From Candidatus Hydrogenedentota bacterium (GTDB lineage: Bacteria; Hydrogenedentota; Hydrogenedentia; Hydrogenedentales; JAEUWI01): a stretch of 64,000 nt of DNA. The stretch is taken from NCBI GenBank assembly GCA_016182605.1, contig JACPGE010000055.1, positions 1 to 64,000 on the forward strand, read 5' to 3'. This document shows, one piece after another, positions 50,264-58,963 of this stretch (position 1 is the first letter of the stretch; the number at the start of each line of letters is the position of its first letter). The position numbers were made by a program, and so were the translations under genes. Below the pieces are notes generated by a model. It made no database searches, had not been told where the DNA came from, and was given only the letters and a program-made list of their open reading frames with translations.

Positions 50264-51274
50264 TCAGGCCTGCGCCAGCTTCGCCGCCAGGCGGATGGCG
50301 GCAATCAGGCTGTTCTCGCGGGCGCGGCCCGTGCCGGCAATGTCGAAGGCGGTGCCATGATCCACGGAGGTGCGCACGATGGGAACGCCGAGGGTTACGT
50401 TGACGCCCAGGTCCATGGCAATAAGTTTCAAGGGTATGTGGCCCTGATCGTGATAGAGCGCAACCACGAGATCGAATTCGCCCTCCTGCATGCGCTTGAA
50501 AATGGTGTCCGGAGAATGGGGCCCCGAACAGTCCAGTCCTTCTTCGCGGCATTGGGCCACGGCTGGCGCGATAATCGTGGCCTCCTCCGTGCCGAAGGCG
50601 CCATTCTCCCCTGCGTGCGGGTTCAGGCCCGCGATCGCGATGTGTTTGCGTTTGAGGCCCAGCTTGCACAGGGCGTTATGCCCGATGCGTGCCGAGGAGA
50701 CGATGCGTTCCGCCGTGATCGCGTCGAGGGCATCGCGCAGGGAGAGATGCCCCGTCAGATGGACGACACGCATATCGTCCGCGAAGAGGCACATGCGGTA
50801 GTCCTCCACGCCGGTCATGGAAGCGACGATCTCGGTGTGGCCGGTGTGTTTGCAGCCTGCCTGGTAGATGACGTCTTTGCTGATGGGGCAGGTGGTCATG
50901 GCGCTGGCGATGCCCGCTTGACACAAACGCACGGCTTCCTCTATCCAGGCTACTGCGCAGGCGCCCGCGGCAGGATCGGGAACACCGGGGCGCAGTTGGG
51001 GTGTTTGTTGCATGGCTTCGCAAAGATAAAGGCGGTCTTCATGCAGCGGGGCATTCAGCGCACTGCGTTCCACGACGGTTGCGGAGGGCAACGCAGGGGC
51101 AAGTGCGCGTTGCGCTTCGAGGGCGCTGTGACTTCCGAGCACCAGGGGAATGCAATGGGCGAAGATCTGTCTGGAGGCGAGAGCCTTCGCGAGGATCTCC
51201 GGGCCGATACCATTGATGTCGCCCATGGTGATGGCGATAACCGGCTTTGGTGCAGAGGTCAAGGGATTTTCCAT
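50264..51274 (-). CDS. pdxA: 4-hydroxythreonine-4-phosphate dehydrogenase
   Basis: The 336-residue protein carries PdxA motifs: AITMGDINGIGPEI at the N-terminus, TCPISKDVI, CKHTGHTEIVASMTG, GLNPHAGENG, ALYHDQGHIPLKL and TSVDHGTAFDIAGTG, which supply divalent-metal and phosphate contacts. It oxidises 4-phosphohydroxy-L-threonine in pyridoxal phosphate synthesis. The family also has PdxA2-type members with other phospho-substrates. No other pdx gene is in the window. It is divergent from mazG with 317 bp between. Confidence 0.95.
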   Translation of the reverse strand: MENPLTSAPKPVIAITMGDINGIGPEILAKALASRQIFAHCIPLVLGSHSALEAQRALAPALPSATVVERSALNAPLHEDRLYLCEAMQQTPQLRPGVPDPAAGACAVAWIEEAVRLCQAGIASAMTTCPISKDVIYQAGCKHTGHTEIVASMTGVEDYRMCLFADDMRVVHLTGHLSLRDALDAITAERIVSSARIGHNALCKLGLKRKHIAIAGLNPHAGENGAFGTEEATIIAPAVAQCREEGLDCSGPHSPDTIFKRMQEGEFDLVVALYHDQGHIPLKLIAMDLGVNVTLGVPIVRTSVDHGTAFDIAGTGRARENSLIAAIRLAAKLAQA

Positions 51275-51425
51275 GTGAGATTGGAGCCAAAAGGGAAATG
51301 GTCCGCCTATGCGCGGGTGCGAGGCATGATAGCGTAAGCGTCACGCAATTCCCAAGTTGGAGCAGGGCAGAGGCTGCTGCGCGCAACAAAATATCGAGCG
51401 GCGCATAAGCGAAAGGATTTTTTTC

Positions 51426-51454
51426 TTGCGCCTGCCGCGCGTGAATGCTATACT
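51426..51454 (+). promoter_or_regulatory. Candidate promoter of mazG (and possibly dnaA)
   Basis: TTGCGC (51426-51431), 17-bp spacer, TATACT (51449-51454). The ~130 bp between this and the mazG start codon hold no other feature I can name. Confidence 0.6.
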
Positions 51455-51591
51455 GAAAAACCCTTGAATTACGGGGCTTCGATCGCGTTCCCCTGTGGAG
51501 CGCATGTCTTTGCGCGGGGTGAGCCGGCGTTGCATTGGGCTCATTTCGCAAACAAGCTTTTTCTCCCGCGGGAGAGGTGTGTCTGTTCGAA

Positions 51592-52017
51592 ATGGGTGAG
51601 GATGAAGTCTTGGCGGCGGACGATTGGGAAGACAACGCACTGCTTTCGAGTTACGCGTTGCAGACGCGCATTTCGGCCCGGGGCTTTGATTGGCCGGATG
51701 CGCAGGGTGTGGCGGGCAAGCTTTTGGAAGAGGTGCGCGAGCTGCACGAGGCGCTCGCGGATGACGATCATGGCGCCGCTCACCACGAGATAGGCGACAT
51801 TCTTCTGGCGGCAGTCAATCTTTGCCGCTTTCTTGGCTTTAACCCGAATGAAGTCCTGACGCAGGCGAACGCGCGCTTCGAAAACCGCTTCGCGCATCTT
51901 GAAAGAGCGCTCGATGCGAAGGGGCTTCGCGTGGAAAGTTGCACGCTTGAGGAGCTGGATCGGGTGTGGATCGAGATAAAAAGCAGTGCCGATAAAGAAC
52001 TTCGCAAAGGGCCTTGA
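51592..52017 (+). CDS. mazG: MazG-like nucleotide pyrophosphohydrolase
   Basis: The 141-residue protein has one MazG fold: KLLEEVRELHEALADDDHGAAHHEIGDILLAAVNLCRFLGFNPNEVLTQANARFENRF, with the EExxE and ExxD magnesium motifs. It matches the second, catalytic half of two-domain MazG, so it is a single-domain form. It would hydrolyse NTPs or dNTPs to monophosphates, cleaning damaged nucleotides. The start is uncertain: an ATG at 51592 is used, but the frame is open upstream to a TTG at 51535. It lies directly before the dnaA regulatory region. Confidence 0.82.
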   Translation: MGEDEVLAADDWEDNALLSSYALQTRISARGFDWPDAQGVAGKLLEEVRELHEALADDDHGAAHHEIGDILLAAVNLCRFLGFNPNEVLTQANARFENRFAHLERALDAKGLRVESCTLEELDRVWIEIKSSADKELRKGP

Positions 52018-52301
52018 CATGAGCGCGAATCATAGTGCAAACTCGTTTCTTCGATGTTGCGAAAAGCCCCGTTTCTAAAGGGTGAAAGCGCCCTGTGAAT
52101 AAGTTGTGGAGAACCTGTTGATAGCATGTGGAGGCATGCCCGGGTGGCTGAACGCGGCACGATCTACTGCGTGCCGGGCTGACCGAGGCGCTTGCAGGCA
52201 GGGTCATTGAAGAAGAGTGTGATCGCCGGAGCGCACGTCTTGCGGAAGGACGTTTGCAGCGTGAAGCGGATGGCACAATACAGCGGATACTGGGAGAAGC
52301 T
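52018..52301 (+). promoter_or_regulatory. dnaA upstream region with phased DnaA-box array, possible oriC
   Basis: TGTGAATAA at 52094-52102 is the exact reverse complement of the DnaA box TTATTCACA. It is followed by TGTGGAGAA (52105-52113, one mismatch), TGTTGATAG (52116-52124, two) and TGTGGAGGC (52127-52135, three), each exactly 11 bp from the last. All four have the same orientation. No clear AT-rich unwinding element is seen, so the region may be the origin or a DnaA autoregulatory site. Confidence 0.65.
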
Positions 52302-53663
52302 ATGTCACTGAAATCGGAGACCAACCCGTGGGTGCAGGCTCAGGAACACCTCCAAACGGCGCTGGACGAGTACAGCTACAAGAACTGGTTTGCGCAGACC
52401 CGATTCGAGTCCTTCAATGACGGGGATCTGATCGTGGGTGTTCCGAGCCAGTTCTTTGCCGATTGGCTCCGCGATCACTACATGGATACCATTTGTGAAT
52501 CGTTGCGCAAGGTCAATTCCGATTTCCGGTCGGTTCATTTTGTGCCGAATCCTGAAGTGGAGAAGGTTCCGCGGGCCGAAGTGGCGCCCGTACGCGCGAA
52601 CATGAACCTGAAGAAGGCGGCGGAGCTGAAGAAGAACTTCAACGGATTCAATCCGCGTTACACTTTCGATCGGTTTGTCATTGGCTCGGGAAACCGCTTT
52701 GCGCATGCGGCCGCGCGCGCCGTTGCCGATTCGCCTGGGCGCGCCTACAACCCGCTGTTCCTCTACGGCGGCACGGGCTTGGGCAAGACGCACCTTATGC
52801 AGGGCGTTGGGCAGCGCATACTGAGCGACAATCCCAGCCTTCGCTGCGTCTTCATATCGTCAGAGCAGTTTACGAACCAGTTGATTCAGAGCATTTCGGA
52901 GAAGTCGACGCACCGGTTCCGGGAGAAGTACCGGAAGGTGGATATTCTTCTGATCGACGACATCCAGTTCATTGCCGGGAAAGAGGCGACGGAGGAAGAG
53001 TTCTTCCATACCTTCAATGCCTTGTTCGACAGCCACAAGCAGATTGTCATTTCCAGTGACCGCAGCCCGAAGGAGATTCAGAGCGTTCAGGCGCGGCTGG
53101 TCTCCCGGTTTGAAATGGGACTGGTCACCGATATTCAGCCGCCCGATCTGGAAACGCGGGTGGCCATCTTGCAGAGCAAGGCCCGGGAAGAGAAGCTGGT
53201 GGTGCCGGACGACGTGATGCGGTACATTGCGACGTATATCACGACGAATATCCGCGAGTTGGAGGGCGCCCTGATCACGGTGCTGGCGTACAGCCGGCTC
53301 ACGGAGCAGAAGATTTCGCTTTCCATGGTGGAGGAGGTGCTGAAAGACCTTATAGGTTCGGAGAAGATCAAGCCCACCACGATCGAACAGGTGCAGCGCG
53401 CGGTGACGGAGCACTACGATGTGCGTATCGCGGATCTCTGCGGACGTGGACGCCAGCGCCAGATTGTACAGCCGCGGCAGGTGGCGATGTATCTCTGCAA
53501 GGAGTTGATTCCCAGCCTTTCGCTCAGCGACGTGGGGGACGCCTTTGGGGGCAAAGATCACACGACGGTGCTCTATGCCTGCCAGAAGGTTTCCAAGGAG
53601 ATGCGCGAGACCACGGTAATCCGGCATTCGATCGAGCAGCTTATCAAGAAGATTCGTTCCTGA
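52302..53663 (+). CDS. dnaA: Chromosomal replication initiator protein
   Basis: The 453-residue protein has domain I (WVQAQEHLQTALDEYSYKNWFAQ), a short linker, the AAA+ domain with Walker A GGTGLGKT (156-163) and Walker B LLIDDIQF (Asp219-Asp220), and domain IV with the signature GGKDHTTVLYACQKV (Asp419-His420-Thr421-Thr422). It loads at DnaA boxes and opens the origin. The start at 52302 has GGGAGAA close by; the longer frame upstream lies in the box region. Unusually, dnaN does not follow: the next genes are def and recR after a terminator. Confidence 0.98.
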   Translation: MSLKSETNPWVQAQEHLQTALDEYSYKNWFAQTRFESFNDGDLIVGVPSQFFADWLRDHYMDTICESLRKVNSDFRSVHFVPNPEVEKVPRAEVAPVRANMNLKKAAELKKNFNGFNPRYTFDRFVIGSGNRFAHAAARAVADSPGRAYNPLFLYGGTGLGKTHLMQGVGQRILSDNPSLRCVFISSEQFTNQLIQSISEKSTHRFREKYRKVDILLIDDIQFIAGKEATEEEFFHTFNALFDSHKQIVISSDRSPKEIQSVQARLVSRFEMGLVTDIQPPDLETRVAILQSKAREEKLVVPDDVMRYIATYITTNIRELEGALITVLAYSRLTEQKISLSMVEEVLKDLIGSEKIKPTTIEQVQRAVTEHYDVRIADLCGRGRQRQIVQPRQVAMYLCKELIPSLSLSDVGDAFGGKDHTTVLYACQKVSKEMRETTVIRHSIEQLIKKIRS

Positions 53664-53688
53664 ACGGGTTCTTATGCAGTTATTGTCC

Positions 53689-53718
53689 CGGCAGGCGCCT
53701 CGGCGCCTGCCGTTTCTT
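53689..53718 (+). terminator. Intrinsic terminator of dnaA
   Basis: Stem cggcaggcgc / gcgcctgccg with ctcg loop, followed by tttctt. 25 bp after the dnaA stop. Confidence 0.85.
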
Positions 53719-53745
53719 ATGTGCTGGAGCCTCGAATATCATGCG

Positions 53746-53775
53746 TTTACCCGTCTAAAATGAATGTGCTACGAT
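53746..53775 (+). promoter_or_regulatory. Candidate promoter of def-recR
   Basis: TTTACC (53746-53751), 18-bp spacer, TACGAT (53770-53775), 23 bp before the def start. Confidence 0.5.
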
Positions 53776-53798
53776 CTCCGGCAAGGAGTCTTGCAACT

Positions 53799-54314
53799 AT
53801 GGCCGTGATGGATGTGGTGTTGTATCCCGACGATCCGCTTACGCAGAAGGCGGAGCCTTTCGATTGTGTGGGGCCCGAGGCGCCCCAGCTTGCCAAAAAC
53901 ATGATCGAGACCATGGATGCCCACGACGGGGTAGGGCTTGCGGGGCCCCAGGTTGGCATTGCGAAGCGGATCTTTGTGTTGTGCGAGCCGGATCAAGAGC
54001 CGATGTGTTTCATCAATCCGGAGATTTTGGAGATGGAGGGCCGCGAGGAAGGGGAAGAGGGCTGCCTCAGCATGCCCGGAATCTATGCGAAGAATGTTCC
54101 CCGGGCCACGCGGGTGCGTGTAAAGGCGCTGGATGCGGAGGGTCAGCCTTTTGAAATGGAGGCCCACGGCTTCCTGGCGCGGATCATACAGCACGAATAC
54201 GATCACCTCGAAGGCATACTCTTCCCGGACAGGCTGGATATCATCACCCGTGGCATTGTGTTGCAAGATTGGACGGAAGTGCGTCAGGAACTCCTCTCGG
54301 CTTCGGGGGAATAG
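53799..54314 (+). CDS. def: Peptide deformylase
   Basis: The 171-residue protein has the three deformylase motifs: GVGLAGPQVG, EGCLSMPG (metal ligand Cys89), and HEYDH (His132, Glu133, His136). It removes the formyl group from nascent proteins. The second motif ends in M-P-G where the common form is V-P-G. The start at 53799 has AAGGAG 10 nt before it. It ends 3 bp before recR. Confidence 0.97.
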   Translation: MAVMDVVLYPDDPLTQKAEPFDCVGPEAPQLAKNMIETMDAHDGVGLAGPQVGIAKRIFVLCEPDQEPMCFINPEILEMEGREEGEEGCLSMPGIYAKNVPRATRVRVKALDAEGQPFEMEAHGFLARIIQHEYDHLEGILFPDRLDIITRGIVLQDWTEVRQELLSASGE

Positions 54315-54317
54315 GCC

Positions 54318-54917
54318 GTGTTATGGAACGCCCCCAGCGTGGAGCGGCTTGTGGAGGCCTTTCGCAGGCTGCCGGGGATAGGCAAGCGATCTGCGGAGCG
54401 CCTGGCGCTTCATGTGTTGAGCGCGCCGGCGGAAGAAGCCGAGGCGTTTTCCCGCGCGGTCGTCGAGGCGCGCAGCCGTGTGAGTCAATGCTCGGTGTGC
54501 CTCAACCTGACCGAAGAGAACCCGTGCGCGATATGCAGCGACGCGCGCAGGGATCAGCGTATCATTTGCATTGTGGAGCATCCCTCGGGGGCGATGGCGA
54601 TCGAGCGCGGGGGGATGTACCGGGGGGTCTACCACGTGCTTCACGGGGTGCTGAATCCGCTGGAAGGGATTGGCCCCGAAGAGTTGCGTATCGACCGGCT
54701 GCTCAAACGTCTTGAGGGCGGCGCGGTCGATGAGGTGATTCTGGCCACCAATGCGACCTCGGAAGGCGAGACGACCTCGCTCTATCTTTCACGGCAGATT
54801 GCGAAGTTTGGGATTGCCGTGACCCGCATTGCGCATGGCGTTCCCATGGGGGGCGGGCTTGAATACGCGGACGAGGCGACGCTGGCGCACGCGATGCAGG
54901 GGCGCACGCGGCTGTAG
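54318..54917 (+). CDS. recR: Recombination mediator protein RecR
   Basis: The 199-residue protein has the helix-hairpin-helix (FRRLPGIGKRSAERLALHVL), a four-cysteine zinc finger (Cys58, Cys61, Cys70, Cys73), and a Toprim domain (CIVEHPSGAMAIERGGMYRGVYHVLHGVLNPLEGIGPE). The GTG start at 54318 follows def closely. RecR works with RecF or RecO to load RecA at gaps; neither of these, nor dnaX, is nearby. Length is normal for the family. Confidence 0.97.
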   Translation: MLWNAPSVERLVEAFRRLPGIGKRSAERLALHVLSAPAEEAEAFSRAVVEARSRVSQCSVCLNLTEENPCAICSDARRDQRIICIVEHPSGAMAIERGGMYRGVYHVLHGVLNPLEGIGPEELRIDRLLKRLEGGAVDEVILATNATSEGETTSLYLSRQIAKFGIAVTRIAHGVPMGGGLEYADEATLAHAMQGRTRL

Positions 54918-54918
54918 A

Positions 54919-55911
54919 TCACGCTGGGGGCGCCGCGGGCGCTTGCAAGAAGGGCGCGAAGAGGGATTCCATTCCGGTGATCTCGAATTTGCCGGTGAGC
55001 GCGTTTTCCTTTTCCAGCCACTTGGTTTTTCCTTCCAGCTTGAGCCCTTTCGGCTGAAGCTGCAAGGCCAACTGGGGGATCGCCACGCCATTGAAGATAA
55101 ACTCGAGTCCGCTGGGCGCGGCGCTGGTGGCGTTCAGGCGCAGTGTTACGACAAGTTTGTCCAGGCTCGCCGGGTTGGCTTCAAGGCGCACATCCGTCAC
55201 GCTGGCGAGCATGGGCATGAAGCCGGCGGCGCTGGGGTCCTTCAATTGCGTCAGGACATCCTGTCCGGAGGCCGTCATAATGGAGGCCACAAGGGTTACC
55301 AGTTCACCGTTGCGGTTGTCGAGCACGGCTTCGAAAAAGCTCTCTCCACTGCTCAGATAGGGCGAGGGTTCCGTATTCAACTGCGGCCAGGTCTTGCGCA
55401 CGACGTCCATCAAGCCGGCGGGAATGGGGATCGCGCCACGTGCCTCCAGGATGCCCCGCTCCTTCATCACCATCCGGCCGGTGTCCCACTGAATGGGGGA
55501 GGCTGCGGTGAAAAGCGTGCTTTCGTTCAGCGCTTTGCACAATTGCGGGCCGCCGCGCCGCTCATTTACAAAGAGCCGCACGTCAATTTCCGATGCGTTT
55601 TGGGAGGGAGAGGCGAGCAAGGCGAGTTCCCGCGGCATAATGCTTGGCAGCAGGTCCGCCGGTTTCCACGGCAGGAGCGCCATGAAAGGGGGCAACTGTT
55701 CGGCAGGTGGCAGGATGCGCTGCAGGTAGCCGCGCGCCTTGTCCAACTGCACCACGGCGCGCAACCGGGTTTCCGGTGTGGCGCGCGTTTCGTGCGAGAC
55801 TGCATTGGCCATGGTCAGGCCGTAATCGCGATTGAATTTGAACATGACGCCCACGCCCACACCCGCACAAAGCAGGAGAAAAACACCCAGTACTACTAAG
55901 AACTTTTTCAC
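54919..55911 (-). CDS. Membrane-anchored extracytoplasmic protein of unknown function
   Basis: The 330-residue protein has an N-terminal helix MKKFLVVLGVFLLLCAGVGVGVMFKF that is a signal anchor or long signal peptide. The following domain is mixed alpha/beta, for example LVTLVASIMTASGQDVLTQL and LRLNATSAAPSGLEFIFNGVAIPQLALQL. I recognise no domain. Convergent with recR at 1 bp distance. Nothing suggests its partner. Confidence 0.7.
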   Translation of the reverse strand: MKKFLVVLGVFLLLCAGVGVGVMFKFNRDYGLTMANAVSHETRATPETRLRAVVQLDKARGYLQRILPPAEQLPPFMALLPWKPADLLPSIMPRELALLASPSQNASEIDVRLFVNERRGGPQLCKALNESTLFTAASPIQWDTGRMVMKERGILEARGAIPIPAGLMDVVRKTWPQLNTEPSPYLSSGESFFEAVLDNRNGELVTLVASIMTASGQDVLTQLKDPSAAGFMPMLASVTDVRLEANPASLDKLVVTLRLNATSAAPSGLEFIFNGVAIPQLALQLQPKGLKLEGKTKWLEKENALTGKFEITGMESLFAPFLQAPAAPPA

Positions 55912-55965
55912 AACCGATTCCTTGGCTCGATGCCGGTAGGCGATGTTCCCTCAGGGGCACTCAGT

Positions 55966-56934
55966 TTAGGGCGGGCCCGCGGCAGATGCAAGACCCCGGT
56001 TCATACCCGCCTGCCACCATACGTAGGCCGTGACGGGTTGGATGACACGAAAGCCCAGCTTCTCATACAGCCGAAGGGCCGGATTGTCACAGGTGACTCC
56101 GAGGGCCATGCGGCGGTACCCGGCTTCACGGTATACCGTGGCCAGGGCATGCAACAGCGCCTTGGCGTAGCCGCGCCCCTGAAATTCGGGGGCCACCACC
56201 AGTTGCAGAACAAAGCCGGTGTCTGGCGCAACCTCACACCCGAGCACGGCCCCCGCGCAACGATCGCCCGAGTAGAGCACCTGTTGAAAGCCGGGTTTCA
56301 CGGGGCCATAGGCGCCCTGCTGCAGCCGGCCCAGGAAATCCAGGGCATTGGGGAGGGATTGCACTTCCAGATGAAGAGGGGGGGCATCTTGAGCCCGGTA
56401 CGCCTCCACGATACAGTGGGCAACGCTTCCCGAGTCGGTGGGTGCCAGCGGGCGCACAGGAAGGAGGACCGGTGCGTGCATGGGCGCGGCGTCCAAATCG
56501 GCCACCATGAGCTGGCGCGGAACCGGGTGCAGCCCGCCTGTTATTAAAGTCGTTCCGATATCCATTCCTTCGGGGATCACACATTCGCACAAGATCCCCC
56601 GCACATTTTCCGCGTGCAACATGGCCAGGGTGTCGCGGAGCAGCCGGGTTTCGAATCCCCGCCCCTGATAGGCCTTCAGCAAGTGCACAAAGAAAATTTC
56701 TGCGAACCCCTCCCGCAACATAGCGATGGTGATACCTGCGGTAGTTTTTCCATCCAGAAGGGCCAGCGCGCGCACCTGGGGGTGCGCCAGATTGGCCGCC
56801 ATGGCCCGCCGGGCATTTTGGCGGTATTCGCCTGCGCTTTTCGCGCCGTAGAGGCGCTCAAGAATGGCGGCAACTTCCTCCTGAAAGGCGTCAAAATTCC
56901 CAGGCAGGGTGGACAGGCTTCGAACTCGCAACAT
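55966..56934 (-). CDS. Double-GNAT acetyltransferase-like protein
   Basis: The 322-residue protein contains two GNAT halves. The first (~40-150) has IFFVHLLKAYQGRGFETRLLRDTLAML, and the second (~160-310) has LQLVVAPEFQGRGYAKALLHALATVYREAG followed by VTCDNPALRLYEKLGFRV. Only the second has a full acetyl-CoA-binding Q/RxxGxG/A signature (QGRGYA), while the first has QGRGFE. Duplicated GNATs often keep activity in one domain. The substrate is unknown. Confidence 0.85.
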   Translation of the reverse strand: MLRVRSLSTLPGNFDAFQEEVAAILERLYGAKSAGEYRQNARRAMAANLAHPQVRALALLDGKTTAGITIAMLREGFAEIFFVHLLKAYQGRGFETRLLRDTLAMLHAENVRGILCECVIPEGMDIGTTLITGGLHPVPRQLMVADLDAAPMHAPVLLPVRPLAPTDSGSVAHCIVEAYRAQDAPPLHLEVQSLPNALDFLGRLQQGAYGPVKPGFQQVLYSGDRCAGAVLGCEVAPDTGFVLQLVVAPEFQGRGYAKALLHALATVYREAGYRRMALGVTCDNPALRLYEKLGFRVIQPVTAYVWWQAGMNRGLASAAGPP

Positions 56935-57057
56935 GCTATCGCCTCTGTGTGGGGGGGAGGAATCGCCTGAGTATAGCCTGCACGCGGCGTCTATCCCAAG
57001 GCAGGCTCAGGAGATAAGCGGCGATGGCGGCGAACGGGATCCGGAGGCCGATTTCAG

Positions 57058-57100
57058 TTGCATCTGGACTCCGAATGCCATATAATTAGTCACCCTAATT
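57058..57100 (+). promoter_or_regulatory. Promoter and MarR-type operator of the efflux operon
   Basis: TTGCAT (57058-57063), 17-bp spacer and a perfect TATAAT -10 (57081-57086). The inverted repeat AATTAG-TCACC-CTAATT (57084-57100) overlaps the -10 box and start site. Its size and dyad form fit a MarR-family operator, so autorepression is likely. Confidence 0.85.
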
Positions 57101-57129
57101 GATGTGAAGCCAAATTAACAGGATGCCTT

Positions 57130-57633
57130 ATGGACGAGTCGGTCCTCAATCAGGCGCGGACCATTCACCGCACCGTGCGCCTGCTCCAAGAGCGCTTGAT
57201 ACATCGCTTTAATGCCCTCCAGAAGGATCAGGGCTTCGCCCACACGTGCGCGGATTTCACCTTTCCGCAGTACAATGCAATGCTGGTCATTCAGGAGCAG
57301 GGCGAACTGAGTATCAAGACGCTGGCGGAGCATCTCCGGGTCTCCTCGCCTTCAGCCTCCTCCATGGTGGACCGTCTCGTGGAGATGGGTATGCTGGAGC
57401 GGGAGCAGAGCCAGTCGGATCGGCGGACGGTGGTGGTGCGGATGTCTGCGGAGGGCCGGGCCAATCTTGAGGCGCTGGACACGCAGATGCTGGAGGCGCT
57501 GGGTTATTTTCTGGAAGCACTGGGGCGCGAAGGGGCGCAATCCTGGTGCGCAATCTACGAACGAATAGCAGAGATCATCTGCCTGGAAGAGGCGGCGGAA
57601 CCTGAAGTGCTGTCTCAGGAGCAAAGCGTATGA
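57130..57633 (+). CDS. MarR-family transcriptional regulator of the efflux operon
   Basis: The 167-residue protein has the winged-helix MarR pattern: QYNAMLVIQEQGELSIKTLAEHLRVSSPSASSMVDRLVEMGMLEREQSQSDRRTVVVRMSAEGR, with the DRR wing. The first gene of a four-gene operon, it most likely represses its own promoter through the AATTAG/CTAATT operator and is relieved by a small lipophilic compound. Its stop overlaps the adaptor start (ATGA). Confidence 0.93.
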   Translation: MDESVLNQARTIHRTVRLLQERLIHRFNALQKDQGFAHTCADFTFPQYNAMLVIQEQGELSIKTLAEHLRVSSPSASSMVDRLVEMGMLEREQSQSDRRTVVVRMSAEGRANLEALDTQMLEALGYFLEALGREGAQSWCAIYERIAEIICLEEAAEPEVLSQEQSV

Positions 57634-58952
57634 AGTGGTACGTAAATGTGGGGGGGAGGCTTATTGCCTGTTCGCTGATCATCGTGATTGGTCTTGGCGG
57701 CATGTTTCTGCTGTCGAGTCTGAAGAAAGAGCCTGCGGCCGCGGAGATCAAGGAGCATTCGCTCAAGGTGGAAACGCTTCCGCTTCACCCGGAGGATGTG
57801 CCGGTCTTGATCACGGGCTATGGCGAAGTGCGGGCCCTGGACACCGTGAAGATTTCCGCGCAGGTGGCCGGCATCATCACCGAAATTCACCCCAAGCTTG
57901 AGGTGGGGGGGATCATACCGAAGGACGAAGTGCTTTTCCGCATTGATGCCCGGGACTACCAGGCGCAATTGGATCAGGCGGCGTCTCAGATGGCGCAGTT
58001 GGAGAACACCATCCTTCGGCTCAAGAAGCAATACGCGATAGACCAGCAGCGCGTGGAGACCTTGCAGCGCAGCGAGAAACTGGCCAATGACGAGTTTGAA
58101 CGCGTCAAGACGCTGCTGGAAAAGGATGAAGTAGGCACGAAATCCCATGTCGATCAAATGGAGATGGCCTACAACCAGATGGCGGACCAGAAAGATCAGT
58201 TAAGCCAGGCGGTGGACCTGTATCCGGTCCGTATTAAGGAAGCCGAAAGCGCCCTGGAAGGCGCGAAGGCCATGCACGATCTGGCCAAGGTCAACCTGGA
58301 ACGCACGGAAGTGCGTGCTCCATTCAATGCCCGGGTGAAGTTGGTGAATGTGGAATTGGGCCAGCTTGTAAGTCCGGGCGCCGCGGTATTGAGCCTTGCG
58401 AACGATGCGGTGCTGGAGATTTCGGTGCCGCTCGACAGCCGCGATGCGCGCACGTGGCTTCAGTTTGCGGAGAAGGCCGCCAGCGACGGCGTCAACGAGC
58501 TTGCCTGGTTTGGCAGTCTTGAACCGGTCACCTGCAAGGTGCAATGGACCGAGTCCAACGAAGACCACTACTGGGAGGGGAAACTCCACCGTGTGGAAGA
58601 ACTGGATCAGGAGACCCGCACCGTGACGGTTGCGATCCGCCTGGATGGCAACAACACGAGCGCAGGCGGGGAGGGGCTGCCGCTGGTCGAGGGCATGTTC
58701 TGCCGGGTCGAGATACCCGGGACGCTGATGAAACAGGTCTATCGGATTCCGCGCTGGGCGATCAATTTCGACAGCGAAGTTTACGTGGCGAAGGGCGACC
58801 GGCTGGAGATCCGGAAGGTGGAGGCGCTCCGGACCCAGGGCGAGGAAACCTTCGTGGCGGGGGGGGTGCAGCCCGGTGAGTCCATCATCACCACCCGGCT
58901 GGTCAATCCCTTCCCGAACTCCCTGCTTGAAGTCCTGAACAAGCCCGAATAA
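57630..58952 (+). CDS. RND efflux periplasmic adaptor (HlyD/MFP) subunit
   Basis: The 440-residue protein has an N-terminal membrane anchor (IACSLIIVIGLGGMFLLS), a lipoyl half (GYGEVRALDTVKISAQVAGIITEIHPKLEVGGIIPKDEVLFRIDARDY), and a long coiled coil (AASQMAQLENTILRLKKQYAIDQQRVETLQRS...). The second lipoyl half follows (RAPFNARVKLVNVELGQLVSPGAAVL) and then beta-barrel and membrane-proximal domains. It connects the RND pump to TolC. There is no lipobox, so it is anchored by the helix. Confidence 0.94.
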   Translation: MKWYVNVGGRLIACSLIIVIGLGGMFLLSSLKKEPAAAEIKEHSLKVETLPLHPEDVPVLITGYGEVRALDTVKISAQVAGIITEIHPKLEVGGIIPKDEVLFRIDARDYQAQLDQAASQMAQLENTILRLKKQYAIDQQRVETLQRSEKLANDEFERVKTLLEKDEVGTKSHVDQMEMAYNQMADQKDQLSQAVDLYPVRIKEAESALEGAKAMHDLAKVNLERTEVRAPFNARVKLVNVELGQLVSPGAAVLSLANDAVLEISVPLDSRDARTWLQFAEKAASDGVNELAWFGSLEPVTCKVQWTESNEDHYWEGKLHRVEELDQETRTVTVAIRLDGNNTSAGGEGLPLVEGMFCRVEIPGTLMKQVYRIPRWAINFDSEVYVAKGDRLEIRKVEALRTQGEETFVAGGVQPGESIITTRLVNPFPNSLLEVLNKPE

Positions 58953-58963
58953 GGAATCGCCCC

